64,000 nt of DNA, taken from Smaragdicoccus niigatensis DSM 44881 = NBRC 103563. GTDB taxonomy: Bacteria; Actinomycetota; Actinomycetes; Mycobacteriales; Mycobacteriaceae. Made by a program: the position numbers and the translations under genes. Under the pieces are notes generated by a model that did no database searches, had not been told where the DNA came from, and saw only the letters and a program-made list of their open reading frames with translations. The stretch covers positions 682,001-746,000 of the forward strand of contig NZ_AQXZ01000018.1 in NCBI RefSeq assembly GCF_000380645.1, written 5' to 3'. Shown here piece after piece: positions 9,228 through 17,656 of the stretch (positions within the stretch are counted from its first letter, which is position 1; every line of letters starts with the position of its first letter).

Positions 9228-9527
9228 TTAAGCCCCCTTCGTGCGGAAGCCGCTGATCGTCTTCGTCCCGCCGTATTCGCACAGCGTCACCTCACGGGTG
9301 TCACCCGGTTCGAAGCGAACCGCGGTCCCGGACGGGATGTCGAGATGCATCCCCTTCGCGGCGTCCCGGTCGAACGACAAAGCCGGATTGACCTCGGCAA
9401 AGTGATAGTGCGACCCCACCTGGACCGCGCGGTCACCGGTGTTGCTCACTCGCATCGTCACCGTGCGACGGCCCGCGTTGATCTCGATGGGATCGTCCGC
9501 GTAGAGGTAGTGCCCGCCCGATTGCAT
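9228..9527 (-). CDS. ureB: Urease beta subunit UreB
   Basis: A 99-aa structural subunit of the urease trimer. The family pattern is clear: INAGRR near the start, [21 protein letters not shown], then [12 protein letters not shown] and GFRTKG at the end. The ATG at 9527 follows AGGAGG by five bases and is preferred over a TTG one codon upstream. It ends 2 bases before ureC and starts 9 bases after the His-tailed chelatase-like gene. Confidence 0.96.
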   Translation of the reverse strand: MQSGGHYLYADDPIEINAGRRTVTMRVSNTGDRAVQVGSHYHFAEVNPALSFDRDAAKGMHLDIPSGTAVRFEPGDTREVTLCEYGGTKTISGFRTKGA

Positions 9528-9536
9528 CAAAGCCTC

Positions 9537-10163
9537 CTAGTGGTGGTGATGGTGCTCGCCCGGCCCATGCGAATGGGCATGGCCGTGCTGGTCCTCCGCG
9601 TGCAGTGCGGCATGAATTCCGTTGTCGCCGTGCTCGAAACGATGCTTCGCGGCATGCACCCGCTGGCTGATGACCGCGTCGATCGCAGCGCGGGACAGCA
9701 GCTCGAACGTGGCCGGCACATGCTCGACATGACTGACGCCAAGTCGATGGCAACGGTCCTTGCCTTGTTCGACCGACGGGTCGCCGCCATCGAACGCCAC
9801 CTCGACGAACTGACGTCCGCTGAATTGCTTCACCAGTCGTGCGATGCGGAACAGTTCGGCGTCGTTGTACGGATCGTCAGCCGGTGACGTGATGAGCAGA
9901 TCGGACTCCGGCGCCGCCGCGCGCAGCCAGGCGATGAGATGTGTCGCCGTCCCGAACGGCTCGCTCACGATCACCGTGTCCGATCCCGACGATCGCGCGG
10001 CCCGACCACATTCGGCGACCAACTTCGGATCGCGGCCGAGAGTCATGGGCACGATGCAGGTCAACCCCTCGCCGATCTCCGCGGCCAGTGCGCGGCCGAC
10101 CGAAACCGCGCGCGGATCATCGAATCCGCGTGATTCGTAGCCGCAGACCAGAACAACCTTCAA
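9537..10163 (-). CDS. CbiX/SirB-like chelatase-fold protein with His-rich tail, in place of ureE
   Basis: A 208-aa protein placed between ureA and ureB. The first 170 residues resemble the CbiX/SirB class of small chelatases (VCGYESRGFDDPR at the N-terminus; PMTLGRDPKLVAE; EPFGTATHLIAWLRAA). The C-terminus is strikingly His-rich: nine histidines in the last 17 residues, ending in five in a row. UreE, the usual nickel metallochaperone, is not in this operon, and classical UreE proteins often end in such His tails. My inference is that this protein stores or hands over nickel to UreG/UreD/UreF. The TTG start at 10163 lies two bases after ureA. A porphyrinoid chelatase activity cannot be excluded. 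Confidence 0.7.
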   Translation of the reverse strand: MKVVLVCGYESRGFDDPRAVSVGRALAAEIGEGLTCIVPMTLGRDPKLVAECGRAARSSGSDTVIVSEPFGTATHLIAWLRAAAPESDLLITSPADDPYNDAELFRIARLVKQFSGRQFVEVAFDGGDPSVEQGKDRCHRLGVSHVEHVPATFELLSRAAIDAVISQRVHAAKHRFEHGDNGIHAALHAEDQHGHAHSHGPGEHHHHH

Positions 10164-10165
10164 GG

Positions 10166-10471
10166 TCAGCCGCCGATCGGGTCATGGCACGACACGAGTT
10201 TCGTGCCGTCGGTGAACGTCGCCTCCACCTGAATCAAGCCCGCCATGTCCCGAACACCGGCCATGACGTCGTCTTCGGAGAGAACGCCCTTGCTCAATTC
10301 CATGCACTCGGCGACGGTCCGGCCGTCGCGAGCGCCTTCGAGCACGGCCTCGCTGATGAGCGCCACCGCCTCGCTGTAGTTGAGCTTCAAGCCCCTGGCC
10401 TGGCGTTTCCGCGCCAAATCGGCCACGACGTAGACATACAGCTTGTCGATTTCGCGCGGCGTGAGATTCAT
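10166..10471 (-). CDS. ureA: Urease gamma subunit UreA
   Basis: A 101-aa urease small subunit, first gene of the urease operon. It begins [20 protein letters not shown] and carries [21 protein letters not shown] and [17 protein letters not shown], all typical. The ATG at 10471 faces the divergent urtA across a 220-base intergenic region containing a GlnR-like box, so urea uptake and urea hydrolysis are probably co-regulated by nitrogen supply. Confidence 0.96.
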   Translation of the reverse strand: MNLTPREIDKLYVYVVADLARKRQARGLKLNYSEAVALISEAVLEGARDGRTVAECMELSKGVLSEDDVMAGVRDMAGLIQVEATFTDGTKLVSCHDPIGG

Positions 10472-10526
10472 ATCGTCAGACCCTAGCGGGCCTCACAACG
10501 GACGGCGCGGCGACCTGAGAAAAGGC

Positions 10527-10542
10527 TTAACACGTCCTTAAC
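10527..10542. promoter_or_regulatory. GlnR-like box in the ureA/urtA intergenic region
   Basis: Two copies of TTAAC (10527-10531 and 10538-10542) lie exactly 11 bases apart, giving the AC-N9-AC pattern described for GlnR half-sites in mycobacteria and streptomycetes. The box lies in the only intergenic region shared by the urease operon (leftward) and urtABCDE (rightward), where nitrogen control would be expected. No footprint evidence is available here. Confidence 0.5.
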
Positions 10543-10691
10543 ACAGTGACACACACCACACAATGCGCCCGTAATGCGGTGGAAACATCTGGTCCATAGC
10601 GTCCGGGTTCACGAGCACTTTTCGATCTCTGTGAGCACGTGTTCGGTGTTTTACCCATGGGGCCTACCCACATTTCCGAAAGGCGAAACAC

Positions 10692-12002
10692 ATGGCTGAT
10701 ACCACCAGTAATTCCTTCTGGGCCCGCAATTGGAAGCGAATGTTCGCCGCTCCGACGGTCCTCGCTCTCGCCGCCACTCTCGCGTCTTGTGGCTCCAAGG
10801 CAGGCGACTCCGGCTCCGAGACTGCTGCCGCTCCCCCGAGCTGCGTCAACACCTCGGGTGACACCATCAAGCTCGGCTTCCTGAACTCGCTTACCGGTGG
10901 TATGGCTATTTCGGAAAAGACCGTCTCGAACGTGCTGCACATGGCGGCCGATGAGATCAACGCATCCGGCGGCATCCTGGGCAAGAAGATCGACTACATC
11001 CAGGAAGACGGCGCCACCGACTGGCCGACCTTCGCGGAGAAGACCGAGAAGCTCATCACCAAGGACTGCGTCGCCGCGGTCTTCGGCGGTTGGACGTCGT
11101 CGTCGCGCAAGGCCGTGAAGCCGGTCGTCGAGCGGCTCAACGGACTGTTCTACTACCCGGTGCAGTACGAGGGCCTGGAGTCCTCAAAGAACATCTACTA
11201 CACCGGCGCAACGACCAATCAGCAGATCATCCCGGCTCTGGACTACCTCAAGTCCCAAGGCGTCAAGACGCTCTTCCTGGCCGGATCGGACTACGTCTTC
11301 CCGCGTACCGCCAACGCGATCATCAAGCTCTACGCTGCCAAGCTCGGCATCCAGATCGTCGGCGAGGAGTACGTCCCGCTCGACAAGGACGACTGGACCA
11401 CTCAGGTCGCCAAGATCGTCGCAGCCAAGCCGGACTACGTCTTCAACACGATCAACGGCTCCTCCAATGTGGGCTTCGTCAAGGCCTACTACGACGCCGG
11501 GCTGAAGCCGGAGACCACGCCGATCATTTCGGTCTCCATTGCCGAGGAAGAAGCCCCAGCCATGGGCCACCCAGTCACCGGCAACTACGCGTCATGGAAC
11601 TACTTCGAGTCTCTCCAGACACCGAACAACCCGAAGTTCATTGAAAGCTGGAAGGCCTACCCGGGCAGCTCCGGCGTCACCTCCGACCCGATGGAGGCGG
11701 CCTACATTTCGCTGTATCTCTACAAGGCACAGGTCGAGGCCGCCGGCTCGTTCGACGTGGACGCCATCAACAAGGTTTCGAAGGAAAAGAAGATCACCTT
11801 CGAAGCCCCGGAGGGCCTGGTCACGCTCAACGGCAACAACCACCACATCAGCAAGGCGGCGCACATCGGACGAATCAACGCCGACAACCAGTTCGACATC
11901 GTTTGGGCGTCGCCCGGACCCATCGAGCCGGACCCGTACCTCGAGGGTTACGACTGGTTCCCCGCGGACGTGCGCGTGCGGCTCGTGAAGGCCGCCGGCT
12001 GA
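10692..12002 (+). CDS. urtA: Urea ABC transporter substrate-binding lipoprotein UrtA
   Basis: A 436-aa periplasmic-type binding protein anchored as a lipoprotein: signal peptide followed by lipobox LASC with Cys33. The mature part begins with the type I binding-protein motif IKLGFLNSLTGGMAISE and contains FGGWTSSSRKAVKPV and LFYYPVQYEGLE, typical of UrtA/FmdD proteins. The ATG at 10692 is preceded by a GAAAGGCG ribosome site. Divergent urease genes and the following urtBCDE support urea as substrate. A strong hairpin follows the stop, which would keep urtA transcript levels above those of the membrane subunits. Confidence 0.95.
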   Translation: MADTTSNSFWARNWKRMFAAPTVLALAATLASCGSKAGDSGSETAAAPPSCVNTSGDTIKLGFLNSLTGGMAISEKTVSNVLHMAADEINASGGILGKKIDYIQEDGATDWPTFAEKTEKLITKDCVAAVFGGWTSSSRKAVKPVVERLNGLFYYPVQYEGLESSKNIYYTGATTNQQIIPALDYLKSQGVKTLFLAGSDYVFPRTANAIIKLYAAKLGIQIVGEEYVPLDKDDWTTQVAKIVAAKPDYVFNTINGSSNVGFVKAYYDAGLKPETTPIISVSIAEEEAPAMGHPVTGNYASWNYFESLQTPNNPKFIESWKAYPGSSGVTSDPMEAAYISLYLYKAQVEAAGSFDVDAINKVSKEKKITFEAPEGLVTLNGNNHHISKAAHIGRINADNQFDIVWASPGPIEPDPYLEGYDWFPADVRVRLVKAAG

Positions 12003-12015
12003 TCTAGCCAACCCT

Positions 12016-12055
12016 GTGGTGGGGTCTTGTGCTCCGAAGTACGAGACCCCACCAC
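12016..12055 (+). terminator. 12-bp hairpin between urtA and urtB (attenuator or RNA-stability element)
   Basis: GTGGTGGGGTCT (12016-12027) pairs perfectly with AGACCCCACCAC (12044-12055) around a 16-base loop. There is no T run. Hairpins between a binding-protein gene and its permease genes commonly give partial termination or protect the upstream mRNA, so the binding protein is made in excess; that role is inferred here. Confidence 0.65.
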
Positions 12056-12078
12056 TCCACCGACGAGAGGGCCATCCT

Positions 12079-12963
12079 TTGTCTTCATTCATCGCCCCGC
12101 TTCTGAACGGCAGTGCGGATGGCGCGCTCCTTCTGTTGGTGGCTATGGGGCTCGCATTGACCTTCGGGCAGATGGGCGTCATCAACATGGCGCACGGCGA
12201 ATTCGTGATGGCCGGGGCGTTCTGCGCCTACCTCACCCAGCAGGTCGTTTCCAGCACCAAAATCTCCATCGTGATCGCCATCCCCGTCGCCTTTGTGGTC
12301 GCCGGTCTACTCGGCCTGATCCTCGAGATGGGGATCATCCAGTGGATGTATGACCGCCCACTCGACACCCTCCTGGTGACCGTCGGTGTCAGCCTCATTC
12401 TCAAGCAGGCCGCGCTGCAGATCTTCCCTGCGCAGGGCGTTCCGGTGGTGAAGCCGCACTGGCTCGACGGCCAGCTTCCCGTTCTCGGCTACGAATGGCC
12501 GCTTCGCCAGGTCTTCACCATCGTGCTCGCACTGATCTGTCTCGGCGGACTGGCCGCGCTGCTGAAGTACAGCGCATTCGGCCGCCAAATCCGGGCCACC
12601 GTACAGAACCGGGCGCTCGCCGAAACCCTGGGAGTTTCCACCCGGTCCGTGGACCGGCTCACCTTCTTCATCGGCTCCGGGCTCGCGGGTGTCGGCGGTG
12701 TCGCCGTCTCGCTCGCGGGCGGGACAAACGCCTCGATGGGCGCGAAGTACATCATCCCCGCGTTCCTCGTTGTTGTCGTCGGCGGCCTCGGCCAGCTCAA
12801 AGGCACCATCATCGCGGCCTTCGCCGTCGGTATCTCCATGGCCTACCTCGCCGACTGGACGACGGGCAGCATGGCGCAAGTCATCGCCTTCGTCTTGATC
12901 GTGGTCTTCCTCCAGATCAAGCCGCAGGGACTCTTCACCGTCCGAACGAGAGGACTGGCATGA
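12079..12963 (+). CDS. urtB: Urea ABC transporter permease UrtB
   Basis: A 294-aa LivH-type permease with about eight membrane segments. Motifs include LTFGQMGVINMAHGEFVMAG near the N-terminus, typical of branched-chain amino acid/urea permeases, and VVVVGGLGQLKGTIIAA near the C-terminus. I chose the TTG at 12079, eight bases after GAGAGG; an upstream in-frame start at 12016 would translate through the hairpin. The stop overlaps the urtC ATG. Confidence 0.93.
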   Translation: MSSFIAPLLNGSADGALLLLVAMGLALTFGQMGVINMAHGEFVMAGAFCAYLTQQVVSSTKISIVIAIPVAFVVAGLLGLILEMGIIQWMYDRPLDTLLVTVGVSLILKQAALQIFPAQGVPVVKPHWLDGQLPVLGYEWPLRQVFTIVLALICLGGLAALLKYSAFGRQIRATVQNRALAETLGVSTRSVDRLTFFIGSGLAGVGGVAVSLAGGTNASMGAKYIIPAFLVVVVGGLGQLKGTIIAAFAVGISMAYLADWTTGSMAQVIAFVLIVVFLQIKPQGLFTVRTRGLA

Positions 12964-14171
12964 GTACGCCGATCAGCGACACCACGATGCCTCCCGAGAC
13001 ACCGGTCGCGCACTCAGTCGAAGCTGACATGAGTGCGCCGACCAACGGCACTGCGCCGATCAACGGCGCTGCATCAATCAACGGCACCAAGATGCTGTCC
13101 TTCCTGCGCGGGCCGTGGGGCTCACTGCTCGGCATCGGGCTCCTGGCCCTGCTGCTGCTCGCGGTGGCGCCGGCTCTGCTCACCGACTTCCGACTCAACA
13201 ACCTCGCGAAGTACTGCGCCTGGGCGATGGTCGCCGTCGGCATCGGACTGACCTGGGGGCGCGGCGGCATGCTCGTGCTGGGTCAGGGCGTCTTTTTCGG
13301 CCTCGGCGCCTACGCGATGGGCATGCATATGCAGCTCGAAACCGTCGGGGACGGCGGGATCCCGACCTTCATGATTCTCTACGACCCGCTGGCACCGCTG
13401 CCCTCGTGGTGGGAGCCGTTCCGCAGCGGAACCTTCACGATCATCGCGATCGTGGTCGCCCCGATCATCGTGTCCTCGATCCTGGGCTTTGCGATCTTCA
13501 AGCGCCGGGTGAAAGGCGCATACTTCGCGATCCTCACTCAGGCCCTGGCCGTCGCCCTGGCTACGCTGATCACCTCCACAATCAAGTGGACCGGCGGCGA
13601 CACCGGACTCTCCGGCTTCCGGTCGTTCTTCGGCTACGACCTCAACGACCCGATCAACAAACGGATGATCTACTTCATCACCGCAGCCCTGCTCGTCGTC
13701 TGCATGGTGGTGGCCTGGCAGTTGTATCGCAGTCGCTTCGGGGAGCTCCTGATTGCCACCCGCGACGCCGAGGAGCGCGTCCGCTTCCTCGGCCACGATC
13801 CGGCCAACATCAAATTGGTGGCCTTCGTCGTCGCGGCGGTGATGGCGAGTATGGGTGGAGCCATGTTCGTGCCGATCGTCGGCATCATCTCCCCCAAGGA
13901 CATCGGCGCGGCCGCCTCGATCTTCATGATCGCCGGTGTGGCGCTCGGCGGGCGGGCGGCGCTCTTCGGGCCGGTGCTCGGTGCATTGGCGATCGGATAC
14001 GGCCAGTCCACGCTCTCCGAGCAATGGCCCAACTTCTGGATCTACCTGCTCGGATTGGTGTTCATCGTCGTCATCCTGCTGATCCCGGGCGGTATCGCCT
14101 CGATCCCCAAGCAGCTGAGCGGCCTCATCCGGACGAAGGAATCGACCAACATGAGTACGGACACCAAATGA
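12960..14171 (+). CDS. urtC: Urea ABC transporter permease UrtC
   Basis: A 403-aa LivM-type permease, partner of UrtB in the membrane channel. It has an unusual cytoplasmic N-terminus of about 45 residues with three near-repeats (TNGTAPINGAASINGT), then TM segments and the family motif GRGGMLVLGQGVFFGLGAYA; FVVAAVMASMGGAMFVP and GVALGGRAALFGPVLGA lie in the C-terminal half. The ATG overlaps the urtB stop and the stop overlaps urtD, so the operon is translationally coupled. Confidence 0.94.
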   Translation: MSTPISDTTMPPETPVAHSVEADMSAPTNGTAPINGAASINGTKMLSFLRGPWGSLLGIGLLALLLLAVAPALLTDFRLNNLAKYCAWAMVAVGIGLTWGRGGMLVLGQGVFFGLGAYAMGMHMQLETVGDGGIPTFMILYDPLAPLPSWWEPFRSGTFTIIAIVVAPIIVSSILGFAIFKRRVKGAYFAILTQALAVALATLITSTIKWTGGDTGLSGFRSFFGYDLNDPINKRMIYFITAALLVVCMVVAWQLYRSRFGELLIATRDAEERVRFLGHDPANIKLVAFVVAAVMASMGGAMFVPIVGIISPKDIGAAASIFMIAGVALGGRAALFGPVLGALAIGYGQSTLSEQWPNFWIYLLGLVFIVVILLIPGGIASIPKQLSGLIRTKESTNMSTDTK

Positions 14172-14935
14172 GCATGAACGATGACGAGCTCGACTATCTC
14201 GAGACGCGGGGCCTGACGGTCGACTTCGACGGCTTCAAAGCAATCAACGGGGTTGACGTCACTTTCCTCCAGGGCCGTCTGCACTTCCTGATCGGGCCGA
14301 ACGGTGCGGGCAAAACCACCCTGGTCGACGCGCTCACCGGTCTGGTGAAAGGCACCGGCTACGCGGCGTACGGAAACTATGACCTGCTCTCGATGAAGTC
14401 ACACCAGATTGTGCGGGCCGGCGTGGGACGGACGTTCCAGACCGCGACCGTCTTTGAAGAACTCACCGTCGTGCAGAACCTCGACATCGCCGGGGGTATT
14501 CACCGCAAGTCGCGGCAAATGCTAAGGACGCGTCGAGGCATACCAACGTATGTCGAGGAGGCCCTGGAAACGATCGGGCTGACCCGGCACAAGGACCGCC
14601 CCGCCGGGATACTCGCGCACGGCCAGAAGCAGTGGCTGGAGATCGGCATGCTGCTGGTGCAGGACGCCAAGGTGATGTTCCTCGACGAGACCGTCGCGGG
14701 GATGAGCGCCGAAGAGCGTGACGAGACCGGCGAACTGCTCAAGCGCCTCGCGCCGTCGCGCACCATCGTCGTGATCGAGCACGACATGGAGTTCGTCCGG
14801 AACTTCGCCGACATCGTCACCGTCATGCACGCCGGGAAGGTACTGACCGAAGGCAGCGTAGCCGAGATCCAGGCCAACCCCCAGGTCCAAGAGGTTTACC
14901 TGGGCCGGAGCGTAGAAGGAGCACTGAATGACTGA
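14168..14935 (+). CDS. urtD: Urea ABC transporter ATPase UrtD
   Basis: A 255-aa ABC ATPase that powers urea import together with UrtE. Walker A is GPNGAGKT (43-50). The signature region reads AHGQKQWLEIGMLL, the SHGQKQWLEI form typical of UrtD, and Walker B is VMFLDETVAGM. The switch His follows in IEHDMEFV. The start overlaps urtC by 4 bases and the end overlaps urtE by 8. Confidence 0.95.
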   Translation: MSMNDDELDYLETRGLTVDFDGFKAINGVDVTFLQGRLHFLIGPNGAGKTTLVDALTGLVKGTGYAAYGNYDLLSMKSHQIVRAGVGRTFQTATVFEELTVVQNLDIAGGIHRKSRQMLRTRRGIPTYVEEALETIGLTRHKDRPAGILAHGQKQWLEIGMLLVQDAKVMFLDETVAGMSAEERDETGELLKRLAPSRTIVVIEHDMEFVRNFADIVTVMHAGKVLTEGSVAEIQANPQVQEVYLGRSVEGALND

Positions 14936-15620
14936 GAGCGCTTTGGAACTCGTCGGAGTGACCGCCGGCTACGGCCGCAGCATGGTGCTGCACGACGTCA
15001 GCCTGACCGTGCCAGGCGGCGGTGCGGTCTCCCTGATGGGGCACAACGGAGCGGGCAAGACCACCCTCTTGCGCGTCGCCGTCGGGCTGCTCGGTGTCCG
15101 GTCGGGGCAGGTCCTGCTCAACGGCGAGGACGTCACCAAGCAGCGCCCCAACGCACGGGTGAAACGAGGACTCGGCTATGTCCCGCAGGGCCAGCTGAGC
15201 TTCCCGCAGATGACCACGTTGGAGAACCTGCAGCTGGTCACGACGCGGCAGTCCGAGATCGACGAGATGCTGGATCTCTTCCCGGCCCTGACCGGTCTGC
15301 TCTCGCGGCGCGCAGGCCTGCTCTCCGGTGGACAACGACAGCAACTCTCGATTGCCCGCACGCTCCTGACCAAGCCAAAGATGTTGATCCTCGACGAGCC
15401 GACGGAGGGCATCCAACCCAACGTAGTGGCCGAGATCGAGCGGGTGATCGTCGAGCTGACCCAGCGCGGCGACCTCTCGGTCCTGCTCGTCGAACAACAT
15501 GTGGGATTCGCACTGCGCTCGACGGGCTCCTATTACGTGCTCGAGTCCGGCCGGGTCACGTCGTCTGGCACAGGTGGCGAGGGCGCCCTCGGGGATGTCC
15601 GCGCCGCGATGGCCGTGTAG
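14928..15620 (+). CDS. urtE: Urea ABC transporter ATPase UrtE
   Basis: A 230-aa LivF-type ATPase, second nucleotide-binding subunit of the urea importer. Walker A GHNGAGKT (38-45), Q-loop in GYVPQGQLSFPQMT, signature LLSGGQRQQLSIAR, Walker B MLILDEPTEGIQPN and switch His in VEQHVGFAL. Last gene of urtABCDE. A 100-base gap with GTCAC direct repeats separates it from the next gene. Confidence 0.95.
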   Translation: MTESALELVGVTAGYGRSMVLHDVSLTVPGGGAVSLMGHNGAGKTTLLRVAVGLLGVRSGQVLLNGEDVTKQRPNARVKRGLGYVPQGQLSFPQMTTLENLQLVTTRQSEIDEMLDLFPALTGLLSRRAGLLSGGQRQQLSIARTLLTKPKMLILDEPTEGIQPNVVAEIERVIVELTQRGDLSVLLVEQHVGFALRSTGSYYVLESGRVTSSGTGGEGALGDVRAAMAV

Positions 15621-15668
15621 GAATAGCGCTCACCATTTCGTCGCCGAATCGTCGCTTGCCTCGCATTA

Positions 15669-15700
15669 GTCACTAGCTTCACACTGGTCACATCAGTCAC
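15669..15700 (+). promoter_or_regulatory. Four TCAC repeats at 9-bp spacing (MtrA-like boxes)
   Basis: GTCAC (15669), TTCAC (15678), GTCAC (15687) and GTCAC (15696) recur with an exact 9-base period, 20-50 bases before the start of a secreted protein gene. Direct GTCAC-type repeats with this spacing resemble sites described for the response regulator MtrA in mycobacteria, which controls cell-wall and secreted proteins. A possible -10 element (TAGCTT, 15674-15679) lies within the array. Confidence 0.5.
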
Positions 15701-15720
15701 CTAGGTGTCAGGAGTGGGCG

Positions 15721-16767
15721 GTGCATCGGGTACTTCACTGCGCGGTCGTGGCGGGGATGACGGCGGCGGTCTGCGCGACCGTTACGGCACAGGCGGCGCC
15801 GACGCCACCGAGCATCACCGTGATGACTCGAAATCTGTACCTCGGCGCCGACCTCACGCCCCTGGCCACCGCACTCACCACCGCCGATCAGGCCCAACGG
15901 GCGGCGGACGTATTCCGGCAGGTTCAGGCAACCGACTTCGGTGCACGCGCGAAACTGCTGGCCGCGGAGATCGCCGCGGCCGGACCGGACCTGGTTGGTC
16001 TGCAGGAAGTCGCGCTGTGGCGCACCGGTGATGTCGGAGTTCTCGATGGCACCCGCACTCCGGCCACCCATGTCGCCTACGACTTCCTCGGCCTCTTACA
16101 AACCGAACTCGCGGCGCTGAGTCAGAACTACGAGGTCGCCGTCACCGAACAGGGTTTCGACGCGGAGGTCTCGACGGCGCTCGGCTACGACGTTCGCTTC
16201 ACCACCGGTGACGCAATCCTCGTGAAGCGGGGCAGCGTCACGATCAACAAGCGATCAAAGGGACTGTTCAAAACCTTCCTCACGATTCCCACGGTGAGCG
16301 GACCCATGCTCGACCGCCGGGGCTGGACCGCGGTCGACGCCACCAAGAACGGCCGCATGTTCCGGTTCATCAACACGCACCTCGACTCGACGCTCGGCCC
16401 GATCCGGGTCAGTCAGGCGACCGAACTCACGACCGGACCTGCGGCCACCTGGCAACGCGTTGTCCTGGTCGGAGATCTGAACGCCACTCCGAACGAAATC
16501 CTCTTCCCGGCGTACAAGGTGCTCATCGGTGCCGGGTTCCGCGACGCGTGGACTGCGACGCACGGCACCGAACCGGGCTTCACCTGCTGCAACGCGAGCG
16601 ATCTGATGGGTCCGAACACCTTCACCCAACGGATCGATCACGTGTTGAGCCGACCCGCGCTGCCGGCCACCAACACGTATCGAACGGGAATCGATCCCAG
16701 CGAGCGGACCCCAGCGGGTGAGTGGCCGTCCGATCACGCCGGAGTCGTCGCGACATTCCGTCTGTAG
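15721..16767 (+). CDS. Secreted endonuclease/exonuclease/phosphatase-family protein
   Basis: A 348-aa protein with a signal peptide (cleavage probably after TAQA, near residue 25) and the fold of metal-dependent phosphodiesterases such as DNase I and sphingomyelinase. Motifs in order: TRNLYLGAD, the metal-binding Glu in LVGLQEVALW, FINTHLDS, the catalytic VLVGDLNATP and WPSDHAGVVA with the C-terminal Asp-His. The substrate (nucleic acid, phospholipid or sugar phosphate) is not predictable. GTG start at 15721 follows AGGAG. It stands alone behind MtrA-like repeats. Confidence 0.8.
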   Translation: MHRVLHCAVVAGMTAAVCATVTAQAAPTPPSITVMTRNLYLGADLTPLATALTTADQAQRAADVFRQVQATDFGARAKLLAAEIAAAGPDLVGLQEVALWRTGDVGVLDGTRTPATHVAYDFLGLLQTELAALSQNYEVAVTEQGFDAEVSTALGYDVRFTTGDAILVKRGSVTINKRSKGLFKTFLTIPTVSGPMLDRRGWTAVDATKNGRMFRFINTHLDSTLGPIRVSQATELTTGPAATWQRVVLVGDLNATPNEILFPAYKVLIGAGFRDAWTATHGTEPGFTCCNASDLMGPNTFTQRIDHVLSRPALPATNTYRTGIDPSERTPAGEWPSDHAGVVATFRL

Positions 16768-16811
16768 CAGCCGCTGGGCGGATTGCCCCGTCGGCCGAGG
16801 TCGTGGACCGA

Positions 16812-16827
16812 GCCCGAGCGCTCGGGC
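16812..16827. terminator. Palindrome between convergent genes
   Basis: GCCCGAGCGCTCGGGC is a perfect 16-base palindrome that folds as a 6-bp stem with a GCGC loop, in the 68-base gap between the convergent endonuclease-family and M50-like genes. It could terminate both transcripts. Confidence 0.4.
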
Positions 16828-16835
16828 GAACGAGT

Positions 16836-17498
16836 CTAGATAACCGGGATCTGCAGGCCCTGAAGATTCCAGACGACAGCGCCGGCGCCGACGGTCACGG
16901 TGTACAGCACTGCGATCCACAGCCCACGCGGAATGTGGGTCAGCCGCCAGAGCCCGTCGACGTCGGTGCGACCCGTTCGGTTTCGAGTCGTCTCGGAGAT
17001 GGTGCGGAGATTGCCCAGAACCAGGAGCCAGGCCAGCACGAAGAACAGTTGGCCTTGAAGATCGACTGTGCTGTGTCCATCGAGCCAGATCAGGCCGACG
17101 ATCGCGCCGACGAGAAGCAAGGCGCCAAACACGTTCCGGATGAAGATGAGCATGATCGCGACGGCTGCCAAAGTCACCAAACCGAGGAACCGAAGGTGCC
17201 CCTCGGACATGAGGAATGCCACGAACATCGCGGCCAACGGCGGCGCGAGGTAGCCCGCCGCGGCAGTGACGACCATGCCTGCGCCATACGGTTTGCCGCG
17301 CGACAACGTCAGTCCTGAGGTGTCCGAGTGGAGCCGAATGCCGACGAGTTGACGTCCCGTGGCGAGGGCGGCGAGCGCGTGACCGCCTTCGTGGACGATC
17401 GTCACAACGTGCCGGACAACCGTCCACAACAGGACGACAAGAGCGAGCGCGGCGACGAGCGCCGTGTAGTCACCCAACGTGTCGAGAATCTGATCCAC
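16836..17498 (-). CDS. M50-like membrane metalloprotease
   Basis: A 220-aa polytopic membrane protein with the zinc-protease motif HEGGH at residues 36-40, inside the first hydrophobic region, as in peptidase family M50 (M50B-like). Five or six hydrophobic segments follow. M50 proteases cut substrates within the membrane; no substrate is suggested here. A second-site NPDG-type motif is not obvious; WLDGHS around 150 is a weak candidate. It diverges from the L,D-transpeptidase gene. Confidence 0.75.
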   Translation of the reverse strand: MDQILDTLGDYTALVAALALVVLLWTVVRHVVTIVHEGGHALAALATGRQLVGIRLHSDTSGLTLSRGKPYGAGMVVTAAAGYLAPPLAAMFVAFLMSEGHLRFLGLVTLAAVAIMLIFIRNVFGALLLVGAIVGLIWLDGHSTVDLQGQLFFVLAWLLVLGNLRTISETTRNRTGRTDVDGLWRLTHIPRGLWIAVLYTVTVGAGAVVWNLQGLQIPVI

Positions 17499-17656
17499 GC
17501 CATCGAGTATCCGGGTGCAGCGGCGGGGAACGTCCGGGTGGCGACCGAGGTCACATCACACGGTGTGCCGGACTGCCGCAACATTCCCGCTAGCACTGGA
17601 TTTAAGACGCCAACAGAGGATCCTGGAACTAGGGATCCGGGAAGCCTCCCCCGACC

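Noticed and set aside
7534-9231. A 565-codon open frame on the plus strand, antisense to ureC
   Set aside because: Its product is Arg/His-rich and without domains, and it mirrors the codon structure of ureC on the other strand; ureC has all catalytic residues. Long antisense frames are common in GC-rich genes.
12016-12078. N-terminal extension of UrtB starting at 12016
   Set aside because: It would be translated from within the urtA-urtB hairpin, without a ribosome site; the TTG at 12079 has GAGAGG upstream and gives the normal UrtB N-terminus.
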